A program made the position numbers and the translations under genes. Of a stretch of DNA of 64,000 bases, positions 29,637 through 39,930 are shown piece after piece. Below the pieces are notes generated by a model that was not told where the DNA came from, did not search any database, and saw only the letters and a program-made list of their open reading frames with translations. Numbering within the stretch: the stretch's first letter is position 1; each line of letters starts with the position of its first letter. This DNA comes from Enterobacter sp. RIT418 (lineage in GTDB: Bacteria > Pseudomonadota > Gammaproteobacteria > Enterobacterales > Enterobacteriaceae). The stretch is from positions 372,001 to 436,000 of the forward strand of contig NZ_QBJD02000001.1 in the NCBI RefSeq assembly GCF_003057745.1. Direction: 5' to 3'.

Positions 29637-30809
29637 TTACAGAAGAGCGTTAATCCCCGCGATAAGCCGCTGAACGCCTTGCTCAAGCTTGGCGCGCGGG
29701 CAGCCCGCGTTCAGGCGTACGAAACCACTTCCTTCAGCTCCGTAGGTATATCCCGGCATGATCGCCACCTTTTGCTGCTCGATCAGTACTTTTTGCAGCG
29801 CGTGCTCGTCGATATTCAGCGGGCGTAAATCAATCCAGGCAAGATAGGTCGCCTCCGGCGGCTGCCAGCCCAGTTTCGGAAAAGCACTGTTTAACGCGTG
29901 CGCAATGTAGTGCAGATTTTCTTCCAGATAGCCGCGCAGGGCGTCCAGCCACTCCGCTCCCTGCTGATAGGCAGCGATGTGTGCGGTAAGCGCCAGCACG
30001 GAAGGGGAAGAGAGCCCGTCGCGGCCCTTAAGGGCGCTCAGGTAGGCATTGCGGCTTTCCGCATCGCCGATAAGCCCGTACACGCCGGTAAGCGCAGGGA
30101 TATTGAAGCTTTTAGAGCCGGACGTCAGCAGCGCCCATTTTCCCTGCGCCACCGCGCTCCACGGCGTGTGTGCGTGATTGCTCCAGACCATATCCATATG
30201 GATCTCATCGCTGATTACGGCGACGCCGAAGCGGGCGCAGAGCGCGGCCATGGTCGCCAGCTCGTCCCGCGTCCAGACCTTACCGGTCGGATTTTGCGGG
30301 CTGCACAGCAGCAGAATTTTGTTCTCTGGCTTCGCCAGCTCGGCTTCAAGCGCTGCCATGTTGCCCAGCCAGCCCGAGGCGCTTTTCTCCATTGCAATCG
30401 GCACAACGCGGCGCCCGTTGCCCTCGATGGCTTTATAGAACGCATCGTAAGCGGGGGTATGAACCACAACGCCGTCACCGGGATTTGACCAGATGCGGAT
30501 CAGCTCGGACGCCATGTAAATGACGGACGGGCCGTAAACCACGGATTCGGTATCGATATGACAGCCAAAGCGCTGCTGGAACCAGTGGGCCACGGCGGCC
30601 AGAAACTCATCGTTTTTCCAGCGGCTGTAGCCAAACACGCCGTGGTTAATGCGCTGGTGCAGCGCCTCGGTGATGCAGGGGGCCGTGGCAAAGTCCATAT
30701 CGGAAATGGTAAAGGGCAGCAGGTCGGCGGCGCCAAAGCGGTCGGCGACGTAGTCCCACTGCGTACACCAGGTGCCGTGGCGATCCACGACGGTGGAAAA
30801 ATCAAACAT
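29637..30809 (-). CDS. malY: PLP-dependent beta-cystathionase / maltose regulon modulator MalY
   Basis: A 390-residue fold-type I aminotransferase-like protein with beta C-S lyase activity. The PLP lysine lies in LLTSGSKSFNIPALTG (about residues 228-243). In E. coli it also binds MalT and holds it inactive. It is the second gene of malXY, 48 nt after malX, under MalI control through the operators at 32501-32516 and 32580-32595. The start is the ATG at 30809, preceded by a good ribosome site. Confidence 0.95.
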   Translation of the reverse strand: MFDFSTVVDRHGTWCTQWDYVADRFGAADLLPFTISDMDFATAPCITEALHQRINHGVFGYSRWKNDEFLAAVAHWFQQRFGCHIDTESVVYGPSVIYMASELIRIWSNPGDGVVVHTPAYDAFYKAIEGNGRRVVPIAMEKSASGWLGNMAALEAELAKPENKILLLCSPQNPTGKVWTRDELATMAALCARFGVAVISDEIHMDMVWSNHAHTPWSAVAQGKWALLTSGSKSFNIPALTGVYGLIGDAESRNAYLSALKGRDGLSSPSVLALTAHIAAYQQGAEWLDALRGYLEENLHYIAHALNSAFPKLGWQPPEATYLAWIDLRPLNIDEHALQKVLIEQQKVAIMPGYTYGAEGSGFVRLNAGCPRAKLEQGVQRLIAGINALL

Positions 30810-30831
30810 GACGGTGCTCCTAAAAGTAAAA

Positions 30832-30850
30832 CCCCCTCGTGGCGAGGGGG
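30832..30850 (-). other. Intercistronic hairpin between malX and malY
   Basis: CCCCCTCG (30832-30839) pairs exactly with CGAGGGGG (30843-30850) around a 3-nt loop. On the minus strand it is followed by a short T-containing stretch, so it could partly lower malY expression relative to malX or stabilise the upstream mRNA. Confidence 0.5.
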
Positions 30851-30857
30851 CGAGGCA

Positions 30858-32447
30858 TCAGGCTTCTACTGTTCGCATCAGGGTGGCCAGCTCGTCCTTC
30901 ACTGACTGCACCTGCGGGCCGATGACCACCTGCAAATTGTGCTGATTCAACTGTACCACGCCGATAGCCCGGTTGGCTTTGAGCGCGTCGGTGTTCACTT
31001 TAGACATATCCGCTACCGACAGGCGCAGGCGGGTAATGCAGTTATCCAGCGAGGTAATATTATCCGCGCCGCCCAGCGCCGCCAGAATGGCCGGGGTGTT
31101 ATAGCCGGATTTCCCGACCGTGCCCGCCACCGCCTGCTCTACGCTGGCGGTATCCACGTCGCGACCCGGCGTTTTCAGGTTAAAGCGGGTGATAGCGAAG
31201 CGGAAGATACCGTAGTACACCGCAAACCAGATAGCCGCCACAACCGGCACCAGATACCACTTGGTGGAGAGGCCGTGCAGAATGCCGAACACCACGAAGT
31301 CGATCACGTTGCCGTCGGTGTTGCCGATGGTTACGCCCAGCACGGCCATCACGGTGAAGCCCAGGCCGGTCAGCACGGCGTGGATCAGGTACAGCACCGG
31401 CGCGACGAACAGGAACAGGAACTCGATTGGCTCAGTTGTACCGCCCACAACGCAGGCAATTACGCCGGAGATCAGCAGGCCTTTAATCTTGTGACGGTTT
31501 TCCGGGCGAGCGCAGTGGTACATCGCCAGCGCCGCGCCCGGCAGGCCGCCGAGGAAGGCCGGCATTTTGCCCTGAGACAGGAAGCGGGTAGCGCTCTCGG
31601 AGAAGCCGTGCGTCGTTGGGCAGCTCAGCTGCGCCTGGAAGATGGTCAGCGCGCCGCTCACGTCGTGGCCGCACACGTCCATGGTGCCGCCCGCTTCGGT
31701 AAAGCGGATCAGGGCCACCAGAATATGCTGCAGGCCAAACGGCAGCAGCAGACGCTCGCCGGTACCGAAAATCATCGGGCCGAAATCACCCGCGCCGTTA
31801 ATGATGCGGCCAATACCGGTAATGCCCATCGCGAAGACTGGCCAAATCAGCGGAATCACCAGGCCGAACAGCCCCATGACCACCAGCGTGATGATCGGCA
31901 CAAAGCGGGTGCCGCCGAAGAAGGCCAGCGCGTCCGGCAGGCGGATGTTATGGAAGCGCTCGTGCAGCATCCAGATAATCACGCCTGCAATCACCGCGCC
32001 GAGGATGCCGGTGTCGATAGACTGAATGCCGATTACGCTCTGGATATTGTTCGCTTTCAGTACGGCTGCGTCGGTGGTCGGCAGAATGCCTTTCGCCGTC
32101 AGCCAGAAGTTAACCGCCAGGTTCATGACCGCGTAGCCAACAAAGCCCGCAAATGCCGCAACGCCTTTGTTCTCGCGCGCCAGGCCCAGCGGGATGGCGA
32201 TGCAGAACATGACGGGCAGGAAGCTGAAGGCAAACGAGCCGACCTTACTCATCCAGATAAAAATCGCCTGCAGCACGGGGTTGCCGAGGAACGGGATGAG
32301 GGTAATAACATCGTGACTGCTTAGCGAGCTGCCGATCCCCAGCATGATCCCGCAAAAAGAGAGAAGCGCCACGGGCAGCATAAAGGTTTTACCCAGTTGC
32401 TGGAAAAACTCCCACAGCGATATTTTTTGTGCTGCTTTCGCCGTCAT
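30858..32447 (-). CDS. malX: PTS EIICB component MalX
   Basis: A 529-residue sugar phosphotransferase transporter of the glucose/maltose family. The N-terminal EIIC domain has about ten membrane segments (residues about 20-430) and the C-terminal EIIB domain carries the phosphorylated cysteine in SLDNCITRLRLSV. The E. coli homologue can carry glucose and maltose, but its natural substrate is unsettled. The start is the ATG at 32447 after AAGGAG. A reading beginning at 32603 would cross the MalI operator region. It is divergent from malI. Confidence 0.95.
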   Translation of the reverse strand: MTAKAAQKISLWEFFQQLGKTFMLPVALLSFCGIMLGIGSSLSSHDVITLIPFLGNPVLQAIFIWMSKVGSFAFSFLPVMFCIAIPLGLARENKGVAAFAGFVGYAVMNLAVNFWLTAKGILPTTDAAVLKANNIQSVIGIQSIDTGILGAVIAGVIIWMLHERFHNIRLPDALAFFGGTRFVPIITLVVMGLFGLVIPLIWPVFAMGITGIGRIINGAGDFGPMIFGTGERLLLPFGLQHILVALIRFTEAGGTMDVCGHDVSGALTIFQAQLSCPTTHGFSESATRFLSQGKMPAFLGGLPGAALAMYHCARPENRHKIKGLLISGVIACVVGGTTEPIEFLFLFVAPVLYLIHAVLTGLGFTVMAVLGVTIGNTDGNVIDFVVFGILHGLSTKWYLVPVVAAIWFAVYYGIFRFAITRFNLKTPGRDVDTASVEQAVAGTVGKSGYNTPAILAALGGADNITSLDNCITRLRLSVADMSKVNTDALKANRAIGVVQLNQHNLQVVIGPQVQSVKDELATLMRTVEA

Positions 32448-32500
32448 AAAACGACTCCTTGGTGGTTTAAACGATAATAACCTGCTTTTGATGGCGAGAA

Positions 32501-32516
32501 GATAAAACGTTTTACC
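32501..32516. promoter_or_regulatory. MalI operator 1 (malX side)
   Basis: GATAAAACGTTTTACC is a near-palindrome centred on ACGT and is identical to the second copy at 32580-32595. It matches the known MalI operator type and lies about 54 nt upstream of the malX start codon. Confidence 0.88.
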
Positions 32517-32525
32517 AAAGTTTAG

Positions 32526-32541
32526 TGCGCGCTGAATCACA
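32526..32541. promoter_or_regulatory. Possible CRP site between malX and malI
   Basis: TGCGC-GCTGAA-TCACA has one perfect CRP half-site and one weak one, placed between the two MalI operators. CRP controls both promoters in E. coli, but this match is only moderate. Confidence 0.4.
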
Positions 32542-32579
32542 TTCCTGTTCTTTGAGTGGTAGTATAAAGAGACCTTATT

Positions 32580-32595
32580 GATAAAACGTTTTACC
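32580..32595. promoter_or_regulatory. MalI operator 2 (malI side)
   Basis: A second exact copy of GATAAAACGTTTTACC, 29 nt upstream of the malI start codon, is well placed for autorepression of malI. Confidence 0.88.
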
Positions 32596-32623
32596 GATCT
32601 CATTACAGGGAGTCACGCCACGC

Positions 32624-33652
32624 ATGGCTGTAGCGAAAAAAATCACCATTAATGACGTCGCGCTGGCGGCGGGTGTTTCCGTCAGCACCGTTTCGCTGGT
32701 GCTGAGCGGGAAAGGGCGCATCTCTTCCGCCACCGGCCAGCGGGTTAACGAAGCCATTGAACAGCTTGGATTCGTACGTAACCGCCAGGCGTCGGTGCTG
32801 CGGGGCGGGCAAAGCGGCGTGATTGGTTTGATTGTGCGCGACCTGACCTCGCCCTTTTACGCCGAGCTCACTGCCGGGCTGACCGAGGCGCTGGAAGCGC
32901 AGGGAAGAATGGTGTTTTTACTGCACGGCGGGCGGGAGGCGGAGCAGCTTCTCCAGCGGCTGGATATGCTTCTTGCGCAGGGCGTAGACGGCGTCATCAT
33001 TGCCGGGGCGTCCGGCGTGGGGAGCGAACTGTGCGAGCGTGCCGCAGCGAAGGGCGTACCGCTGGTCTTTGCCTCGCGCGCCAGCTACCTGGATGAAGCC
33101 GATACGCTGCGCCCGGACAACATGCAGGCGGCGCAGATGCTCACCGAGCATCTGATCCGTCGAGGCCATCAGCGCATTGCCTGGCTCGGCGGGAAAAGTT
33201 CCTCCCTCACGCGCGCCGAGCGCGTCGGGGGCTACTGCGCCACGCTGATTAAGTACGGCCTGCCGTTCCACAGCGAATGGGTGGTGGAGTGTGAGTCCAG
33301 CCAAAAGAGAGCGGCAGAGGCGATAGGCACGCTGCTGCGCAGCAATCCCACCATCAGCGCGGTGATTTGCTATAACGACATCATCGCGATGGGTGCGTGG
33401 TTCGGCCTGCTGCGCGCGGGACGCCAGAGCGGCGAAGGCGGCGTGGAAACGTTCTTCGGCCAGCAGCTCGCGCTCGGAGCCTTCGCCGACGTGGGGGAAA
33501 ACGCGCTCGACGATCTGCCGATAGTCTGGGCGACCACGCCCGCTCGGGAGATGGGCTACACCCTGGCAGACAGAATCATGCAGCGGATTGAAAAGGCGGA
33601 CGTGCAGGTCGGACACCAGATCGTAGCGGCACGGCTGGTGACGGTGAAATAA
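32624..33652 (+). CDS. malI: LacI-family repressor MalI
   Basis: A 342-residue repressor: an N-terminal helix-turn-helix (ITINDVALAAGVSVSTVSLVLSGKG, residues about 7-31) with hinge helix, followed by a periplasmic-binding-protein-like effector domain. It represses malXY and itself through the two identical operators in the divergent promoter region. The inducer is unknown. In E. coli the uid genes follow; here they are absent and ydgA is the next gene. Confidence 0.95.
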   Translation: MAVAKKITINDVALAAGVSVSTVSLVLSGKGRISSATGQRVNEAIEQLGFVRNRQASVLRGGQSGVIGLIVRDLTSPFYAELTAGLTEALEAQGRMVFLLHGGREAEQLLQRLDMLLAQGVDGVIIAGASGVGSELCERAAAKGVPLVFASRASYLDEADTLRPDNMQAAQMLTEHLIRRGHQRIAWLGGKSSSLTRAERVGGYCATLIKYGLPFHSEWVVECESSQKRAAEAIGTLLRSNPTISAVICYNDIIAMGAWFGLLRAGRQSGEGGVETFFGQQLALGAFADVGENALDDLPIVWATTPAREMGYTLADRIMQRIEKADVQVGHQIVAARLVTVK

Positions 33653-33670
33653 ACGCAACAAGCTGGAATC

Positions 33671-33701
33671 GTAGGCCGGGTAGGGTGCAGCGCCACCCGG
33701 C
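33671..33701. repeat. REP element after malI
   Basis: A REP unit GTAGGCCGGGTAGGGTGC, closing with CGCCACCCGGC, lies just upstream of the terminator that separates the convergent genes malI and ydgA. Confidence 0.85.
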
Positions 33702-33706
33702 AATAA

Positions 33707-33729
33707 AAAGCCCCTCGTCGAGGGGCTTT
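33707..33729. terminator. Bidirectional terminator between malI and ydgA
   Basis: AAAGCCCCTC (33707-33716) pairs exactly with 33720-33729 around GTC. T and A runs on the two sides let it serve both convergent genes. Confidence 0.85.
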
Positions 33730-33733
33730 GTTT

Positions 33734-35257
33734 TTACTGCTGTGGTGCCGGAGGCGCTGCCGGTACCGCGGGCTGCGGCGCGCCCAGGGTTGGCATACCA
33801 AACATACCGACAAAGTCTTCCAGCGGCATTTTATCGCCGTTCAGCGTAACCTGGCCACTTGCGTACTGCAGGCTGGTGGAAATGGTGTTGTCTTCCACCT
33901 TGGTGATGCGGAACATCTGGCCCATCGCCGCCAGGCCTTTCACCTGCTGGCTCGCCAGCTTGCCGGCGTCCTCATCCCCGTAGCCTTCCAGCTTCGCAAT
34001 CTGGGTCATAAACTCGGTCGCCATATCCATCGGAATGGTCAGCTTGCTGTCGAGCGACTTCATGCTGCGGTCTACTTCCTGCGCCAGCGTCTGCGGCTCG
34101 CCCGCGGCGGCTGCCGGATCTTTCAGGAACAGCGACAGGTTAAGGTTGGTTTCGCCCTTGCTGTTTTTCCAGCTCAGTGGCGCAACGGTAATGACAGGTT
34201 CGCCCTTGAGCAGGATCGGCAGATTGTTAAACAGCACGGCCATAGCCTGCTGCTGATACACTTCCGGGTTCTGCTGCAGCGCGGCGTCGGTGAGCAGGGC
34301 CTGGCTCTCTTTGCCGTATTTCTGGCTAAATTCATGCCACGCTTTGCCGTCGATATTGCCGATCTTCATCGAAAGCCTGCCGGTGCCCAGATCCTGATTC
34401 TGCACCTTCAGGCTCTTAAGGGTGTAATCCAGCTGCGTGTTGATGCTCTTGCCGTCTTTGGAAACGTCGGATTTACCGTCGAGATCCATCCCCTCCAGCA
34501 CCGCCATCTCTTTGCCCTCAACGGCAATGGCGAGCTTTTCAAGGCTCAGCTTTTGGTCGCCAATGCGCTCATCAAAGTCGGTCATGCGGCTGTTGCCGCT
34601 GGCTTTGATGTTATTAAAGGTGAGCTGAACCTTCTGGTTGTATTCGTTAACCGCATTGACCAGGCCGCTTCCGGCTTCACCCGTCAGGGAGACGGTTTTA
34701 CCCTCGCGGTCGGCGTCAAGCTGGAAATTACCGCCGCTGAAGGCCACCTTATCGGTGCCGTTTTCGTAGTTCAGCGCTTTCAGATCGATATCGGAATGGG
34801 TATCACCGGAATAGCTGATGCGGGTGTTGATCTCAAACGGGGACGTATTTTTAGCCATGTCAAAGAGCGGTTTCGTTATCTCATTGTTGACCAATACGGT
34901 TCTGGCAGACGCCATTGAGGGGATCAGATTAAATCTCTTCAGCTGCGCCAGCGGGAAAGGGCCGTGGCTGACCGCTTCGTCCAGCACCACGCTTTGCCCA
35001 GGCTTGAGCCATGAATTTTGGCTGCCCGCGACGGGCTTCACCACGACCTGCATATGGCTGGTAAAGACGCCGCGCTGGTAATTCTGGTAGCTCAGCTCAA
35101 TGCCCGCTTCAGGCGCGCTGCGCTTAATTTCGCTGTTTGCCTGCGCCATCATCTCGGCCAGACGGCCTTCCAGCTGCTTGCCGGTAAACCATGAAGCACC
35201 CGTCCAGACCACGCCTAAAGCAACAATTACGCCTACCGCTACGACCGATTTTTTCAT
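33734..35257 (-). CDS. ydgA: DUF945 family protein YdgA
   Basis: A 507-residue protein with an N-terminal hydrophobic segment (residues about 5-25, a signal anchor or uncleaved signal) followed by a large, mostly beta, probably periplasmic DUF945 domain. The C-terminus is Pro/Ala-rich (PTLGAPQPAVPAAPPAPQQ). The E. coli protein is reported in the inner membrane and its function is unknown. It is the length of E. coli YdgA (about 502). It lies 99 nt downstream of manA on the same strand. Confidence 0.9.
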   Translation of the reverse strand: MKKSVVAVGVIVALGVVWTGASWFTGKQLEGRLAEMMAQANSEIKRSAPEAGIELSYQNYQRGVFTSHMQVVVKPVAGSQNSWLKPGQSVVLDEAVSHGPFPLAQLKRFNLIPSMASARTVLVNNEITKPLFDMAKNTSPFEINTRISYSGDTHSDIDLKALNYENGTDKVAFSGGNFQLDADREGKTVSLTGEAGSGLVNAVNEYNQKVQLTFNNIKASGNSRMTDFDERIGDQKLSLEKLAIAVEGKEMAVLEGMDLDGKSDVSKDGKSINTQLDYTLKSLKVQNQDLGTGRLSMKIGNIDGKAWHEFSQKYGKESQALLTDAALQQNPEVYQQQAMAVLFNNLPILLKGEPVITVAPLSWKNSKGETNLNLSLFLKDPAAAAGEPQTLAQEVDRSMKSLDSKLTIPMDMATEFMTQIAKLEGYGDEDAGKLASQQVKGLAAMGQMFRITKVEDNTISTSLQYASGQVTLNGDKMPLEDFVGMFGMPTLGAPQPAVPAAPPAPQQ

Positions 35258-35356
35258 TGCGATTATCCCTAAAATGAAACCAGGCGGTCCATAACCGCCC
35301 GGTGATAAAGTCTTTATCTAGCTTAGCAACATTTGTTAAAAAATTCAGTAAACGGC

Positions 35357-36532
35357 CTATAGCTTATTGAAAACGCGCGCCAGGCGGCCGGTGCCGCTCA
35401 CGCTGACCGGAGATTCATTTGCCGCCACGAATGCCGACTCGCCGGGCTTAAGGACAAGACGCTGCTCGCCCTTGTGCAGGGTAGCTTCGCCTTCCACGCA
35501 GAACAGGATTGCCGCGCTCTCCTGAGCGATAGCCGTTTCTGTCTGGCTCAGATCGTGCAGTGAGAACGCAAAATCCTCTACAGGAATAGGGAAGTCCAGC
35601 TCCGCGCCGTGCTGCACGGGCCGGGTCAGCAGCTCGGCCGCCGGCTTGGCGACAAACTTGACGTTGGCAACCAGCTCGGGGATGTCGATATACTTCGGCG
35701 TCAGGCCCGCGCGCAGTACGTTGTCGGAGTTGGCCATGACCTCGAGCGCGACGCCCTGCAGATAGGCGTGCGGCGTTTCTGCGAACAGGAACATCGCTTC
35801 GCCCGGGTTCAGCTTCACCACGTTCAGCAGCAGCGGGGAGAACAGGCCGCTGTCGTCAGGATAGAATTCTGAAATGAGGCGGATCGTGTCCCACGGCTCG
35901 CCCTGATGGTCGTTCAGCGCGGCCTTAAGCACCGCCAGCGCGTGCGATTTCTCCTCGTCCTGCATGTTCAGCAGGCTGGCAAACAGCTGGCTCAGGCCTT
36001 CGGCGTTCGGGTTTTCCAGGAAGTGGGCGATGGCGTTGTTGGCGCCCGCGACAGGTTGGAGCAGGGAAATGATCTCTGAAAATTCCCGGAAGGCGTTCAT
36101 CGCCAGGAAGGGGGTCAGGGCGAAAACCAGCTCCGGCTTGTGGTTAGGATCTTTGTAGTTACGCTCTGCGGCGTCTAGCGGGATGCCGGCGTCATTCTCC
36201 TTCGCAAAGCCAATCTCAGAGGCTTTTTTATTCGGGTGAACCTGAATGGAAAGCGGCTGGTCGGCGCACAGAACCTTAAACAGAAACGGCAGTTCACCGA
36301 AGCGATTCGCCACCTTTTCGCCCAGCAGCGCGGCTTTATCCGCGTCGATTGCGTCGCGCAGGCTGCGGGTTTCACCGTTTGCGTCAGCAATTTTTGAGCT
36401 GCTCTTCGGGTGCGCGCCCATCCACAGTTCTGCCATCGGCAGGTTATCCGGGTTGGCGATACCGTAGAGATCCGTTAACGCAGTTTTACTTCCCCAGGCG
36501 TAGTTTTGCACCGAGTTGATGAGTTTTTGCAT
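35357..36532 (-). CDS. manA: Mannose-6-phosphate isomerase
   Basis: A 391-residue type I phosphomannose isomerase (cupin fold, zinc) interconverting mannose-6-P and fructose-6-P. Zinc ligands fall in LSIQVHPNK (Gln and His, about residues 95-103), the HKPELVFAL segment (Glu) and the HAYLQG segment (His). The start is the ATG at 36532; a TTG two codons upstream is in frame but has no support. It is divergent from fumA across 199 nt. Confidence 0.96.
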   Translation of the reverse strand: MQKLINSVQNYAWGSKTALTDLYGIANPDNLPMAELWMGAHPKSSSKIADANGETRSLRDAIDADKAALLGEKVANRFGELPFLFKVLCADQPLSIQVHPNKKASEIGFAKENDAGIPLDAAERNYKDPNHKPELVFALTPFLAMNAFREFSEIISLLQPVAGANNAIAHFLENPNAEGLSQLFASLLNMQDEEKSHALAVLKAALNDHQGEPWDTIRLISEFYPDDSGLFSPLLLNVVKLNPGEAMFLFAETPHAYLQGVALEVMANSDNVLRAGLTPKYIDIPELVANVKFVAKPAAELLTRPVQHGAELDFPIPVEDFAFSLHDLSQTETAIAQESAAILFCVEGEATLHKGEQRLVLKPGESAFVAANESPVSVSGTGRLARVFNKL

Positions 36533-36731
36533 TATCAAGCCCTGATTTTAATGTGAAATTAACTTCGCGTATTAAAGCAATAAACCGCGTGGAAGTAACC
36601 TTCGGATGCAAAAAGTCGTACTAGTCTCAGTTTTTGTTAAAAAATTGTGTAGGATAAGCTAACTCGCTTTTAAGCCGGGCAGCGGAACATCTGCCCTCAC
36701 TAACCAGACCGAAGCAGTAAGTGAGAGAACA

Positions 36732-38378
36732 ATGTCGAATAAACCCTTCCATTATCAAGATCCTTTCCCGCTGAGTAAGGATCAGACCGAGTATTACCTC
36801 TTAACCCGCGATTACGTTTCCGTCTCTGAGTTCGAAGGCCAGGAGATCCTCAAGGTTGACCCGCAGGCGCTCACGCTGATGGCGCAGCAGGCCTTCCACG
36901 ACGCCTCCTTTATGCTCCGTCCCGCGCACCAGCAGCAGGTTGCCGATATCCTGAGCGATCCGCAGGCCAGCGAAAACGATAAGTACGTTGCGCTGCAGTT
37001 CCTGCGCAACTCCGATATTGCCGCCAAGGGCATTCTGCCAACCTGCCAGGACACCGGCACGGCGATCATTACCGGCAAAAAAGGCCAGCGCGTCTGGACC
37101 GGCGGCGGTGACGAAGCGGCGCTGGCGCACGGCGTTTACAACACCTACACCGAAGACAACCTGCGCTATTCGCAAAACGCGGCGCTGGACATGTACAAAG
37201 AGGTTAATACCGGCACCAACCTGCCCGCGCAGATTGACCTCTACAGCGTGGACGGCGACGAGTACAAATTCCTGTGCATCGCCAAGGGCGGCGGCTCGGC
37301 CAACAAAACCTATCTCTACCAGGAGACCAAAGCGCTGCTCACTCCCGGCAAGCTGAAGAACTATCTGGTTGAGAAGATGCGTACGCTCGGCACCGCGGCC
37401 TGCCCGCCGTACCACATCGCGTTTGTGATTGGCGGGACCTCGGCGGAAAGCACCCTGAAAACCGTGAAGCTGGCGTCAACCAAATATTACGACGGCCTGC
37501 CAACCGAGGGTAACGAACACGGCCAGGCGTTCCGCGACGTGCAGCTTGAGCAAGAGCTGCTGACCGAAGCGCAAAACCTGGGGCTCGGCGCGCAGTTTGG
37601 CGGTAAATATTTCGCTCACGACATCCGCGTGATCCGCCTGCCGCGTCACGGTGCGTCTTGCCCGGTCGGCATGGGCGTCTCCTGCTCGGCGGATCGCAAC
37701 ATCAAGGCGAAGATCAACCGCGACGGCATCTGGATCGAAAAGCTGGAAAATAACCCGGGAAAATACATCCCTGAAGCGTTGCGTAAAGCGGGCGAGGGCG
37801 AGGCGGTACGCGTTGACCTGAACCGTCCGATGAACGAGATCCTGGCGCAGCTTTCCCAGTACCCGGTCTCGACGCGCCTTTCTCTGAACGGCACGATTAT
37901 CGTCGGCCGCGACATCGCGCACGCGAAGCTGAAAGAGCGCCTGGACAACGGCGAAGGCCTGCCGCAGTACATTAAGGATCACCCGATTTACTACGCGGGC
38001 CCGGCGAAAACGCCTGAGGGGTATGCGTCCGGCTCGTTAGGTCCGACCACGGCGGGCCGCATGGACTCTTACGTTGATCAGCTTCAGGCCAACGGCGGCA
38101 GCATGATCATGCTGGCGAAGGGCAACCGCAGCCAGCAGGTGACGGACGCGTGCCACAAGCACGGCGGCTTCTACCTCGGCAGCATCGGCGGCCCGGCAGC
38201 GGTGCTGGCGCAGGGCAGCATCAAGAGCCTGGAGTGCGTGGAATATCCGGAGCTGGGTATGGAAGCCATCTGGAAAATTGAAGTGGAAGACTTCCCGGCG
38301 TTTATCCTGGTGGATGACAAAGGCAACGACTTCTTCAAGCAGATCCAGTCTTCACAGTGTTCTGCGTGCGTGAAGTAA
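36732..38378 (+). CDS. fumA: Class I [4Fe-4S] fumarase A
   Basis: A 548-residue oxygen-labile class I fumarase of the TCA cycle (fumarate to malate). The cluster cysteines are seen in LPTCQDTGT (about residue 105), TAACPPYH (about 224) and [16 protein letters not shown] (about 318). Two paralogues, FumA and FumB, share this architecture; the position directly before fumC supports fumA. It is preceded by a good ribosome site and divergent from manA. Confidence 0.94.
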   Translation: MSNKPFHYQDPFPLSKDQTEYYLLTRDYVSVSEFEGQEILKVDPQALTLMAQQAFHDASFMLRPAHQQQVADILSDPQASENDKYVALQFLRNSDIAAKGILPTCQDTGTAIITGKKGQRVWTGGGDEAALAHGVYNTYTEDNLRYSQNAALDMYKEVNTGTNLPAQIDLYSVDGDEYKFLCIAKGGGSANKTYLYQETKALLTPGKLKNYLVEKMRTLGTAACPPYHIAFVIGGTSAESTLKTVKLASTKYYDGLPTEGNEHGQAFRDVQLEQELLTEAQNLGLGAQFGGKYFAHDIRVIRLPRHGASCPVGMGVSCSADRNIKAKINRDGIWIEKLENNPGKYIPEALRKAGEGEAVRVDLNRPMNEILAQLSQYPVSTRLSLNGTIIVGRDIAHAKLKERLDNGEGLPQYIKDHPIYYAGPAKTPEGYASGSLGPTTAGRMDSYVDQLQANGGSMIMLAKGNRSQQVTDACHKHGGFYLGSIGGPAAVLAQGSIKSLECVEYPELGMEAIWKIEVEDFPAFILVDDKGNDFFKQIQSSQCSACVK

Positions 38379-38408
38379 TCTGACCACATTACCCGACCAC
38401 CGTTTCCG

Positions 38409-38432
38409 GTAGGTCGGGTAAGCGCCACCCGA
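38409..38432. repeat. REP element between fumA and fumC
   Basis: A shortened REP unit, GGTAGGTCGGGTAAGCGCC closing with ACCCGAC, in the gap between two genes of the same direction. It is a variant with T and A replacing the usual C and G pair in the stem. Confidence 0.8.
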
Positions 38433-38535
38433 CGCATAAAAGAGCGCACAAAGCGCCATATCGTTTCCCAGAAGTCATCAATACTTATCCTTCAGGCATG
38501 TGAGCAATCCCATCTTTGTTATCAAGGAGAAAGTA

Positions 38536-39930
38536 ATGACTACGGTACGCCATGAGAAAGACTCGATGGGCGCAATCGAGGTTCCGGCAGACAGGCTATG
38601 GGGCGCACAAACCCAGCGTTCGCTGGAGCATTTCCGTATTTCTACCGAAAAGATGCCCGTCTCGCTGATTCAGGCGCTGGCGCTTACCAAGCGCGCGGCG
38701 GCTAAAGTGAATCAGGATTTGGGCCTGCTGGCGGCAGAGAAAGCCACCGCCATCATCAGCGCCGCCGACGAAGTGCTGGCGGGCAAGCATCCCGAGGAAT
38801 TTCCCCTTGCCATCTGGCAGACCGGCTCCGGCACCCAGAGCAACATGAACATGAACGAGGTGCTGGCGAACCGGGCCAGCGAGCTGCTGGGCGGCGTGCG
38901 CGGGATGGAGCGAAAAATCCACCCGAACGATGACGTCAACAAAAGCCAAAGCTCTAACGACGTCTTCCCGACCGCGATGCACGTGGCGGCGGTTATCGCT
39001 ATTCGCGAACAGCTTATTCCGCAGCTGAAGGTTCTTAAAACCACGCTTAATGAGAAAGCGCAGGCCTTCCGCGATATCGTCAAAATTGGCCGTACGCACC
39101 TGCAGGACGCCACGCCGCTGACGCTCGGCCAGGAGATCTCCGGCTGGGTGGCGATGCTGGAGCACAGCCTTAAGCACATCGATAATAGCCTGCCGCACCT
39201 GTCGGAGCTGGCCCTCGGCGGTACGGCGGTCGGTACCGGGCTCAATACCCATCCGGAGTACGCGGTGCGCGTTGCCGAAGAGCTGGCGGCGATTATCGGA
39301 CAGCCATTCGTGACCGCACCGAATAAGTTTGAAGCGCTGGCGACCTGCGATGCGCTGGTCCACGCCCACGGCGCGCTGAAGGGGCTGGCGGCGTCGCTGA
39401 TGAAAATCGCCAACGACGTGCGCTGGCTGGCCTCCGGCCCGCGCTGCGGCATCGGCGAAATCAGCATTCCTGAAAACGAGCCGGGCAGCTCGATCATGCC
39501 GGGGAAAGTCAATCCGACCCAGTGCGAAGCCATGACCATGCTCTGCTGCCAGGTGATGGGCAACGACGTGGCCGTGAACATGGGCGGCGGGTTAGGCAAC
39601 TTCGAGCTTAACGTCTATCGCCCGATGGTGATCCACAACGTTCTGCAATCGGTTCGCCTGCTGGCGGACGGCATGGAGAGCTTTAACGCGCACTGTGCGG
39701 TCGGCATTGAGCCTAACCGCGAGCGCATCAGCCAGCTGCTGAACGAGTCGCTGATGCTGGTAACGGCGCTCAATACCCATATCGGCTACGATAAAGCCGC
39801 CGAAATTGCCAAGAAGGCGCACAAGGAGGGGCTCACGCTCAAGGCCTCCGCGCTGTCGCTGGGCTACCTGACGGAGGACGAGTTTGACGCCTGGGTCCGG
39901 CCGGAAGCGATGGTCGGAAGCCTGAAATAG
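38536..39930 (+). CDS. fumC: Class II fumarase C
   Basis: A 464-residue oxygen-stable, iron-free fumarase. Signatures include [14 protein letters not shown], the [15 protein letters not shown] substrate segment, the B-site region and the family signature [11 protein letters not shown] near residue 318. The start is the ATG at 38536, six bases after AAGGAG; the longer reading from 38500 lacks one. In related bacteria it is a SoxRS-induced backup to FumA. The stop codon touches the tus stop codon on the other strand with no gap. Confidence 0.96.
   Translation: MTTVRHEKDSMGAIEVPADRLWGAQTQRSLEHFRISTEKMPVSLIQALALTKRAAAKVNQDLGLLAAEKATAIISAADEVLAGKHPEEFPLAIWQTGSGTQSNMNMNEVLANRASELLGGVRGMERKIHPNDDVNKSQSSNDVFPTAMHVAAVIAIREQLIPQLKVLKTTLNEKAQAFRDIVKIGRTHLQDATPLTLGQEISGWVAMLEHSLKHIDNSLPHLSELALGGTAVGTGLNTHPEYAVRVAEELAAIIGQPFVTAPNKFEALATCDALVHAHGALKGLAASLMKIANDVRWLASGPRCGIGEISIPENEPGSSIMPGKVNPTQCEAMTMLCCQVMGNDVAVNMGGGLGNFELNVYRPMVIHNVLQSVRLLADGMESFNAHCAVGIEPNRERISQLLNESLMLVTALNTHIGYDKAAEIAKKAHKEGLTLKASALSLGYLTEDEFDAWVRPEAMVGSLK

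Noticed and set aside
30939..32324. 461-codon plus-strand open frame opposite malX
   Set aside because: It is the antisense shadow of malX. It has no recognisable domain, and its amino acid composition (His, Gln, Arg-rich) is typical of GC-rich antisense frames.
33728..34918. 396-codon plus-strand open frame opposite ydgA
   Set aside because: Antisense shadow of ydgA that begins inside the malI/ydgA terminator.
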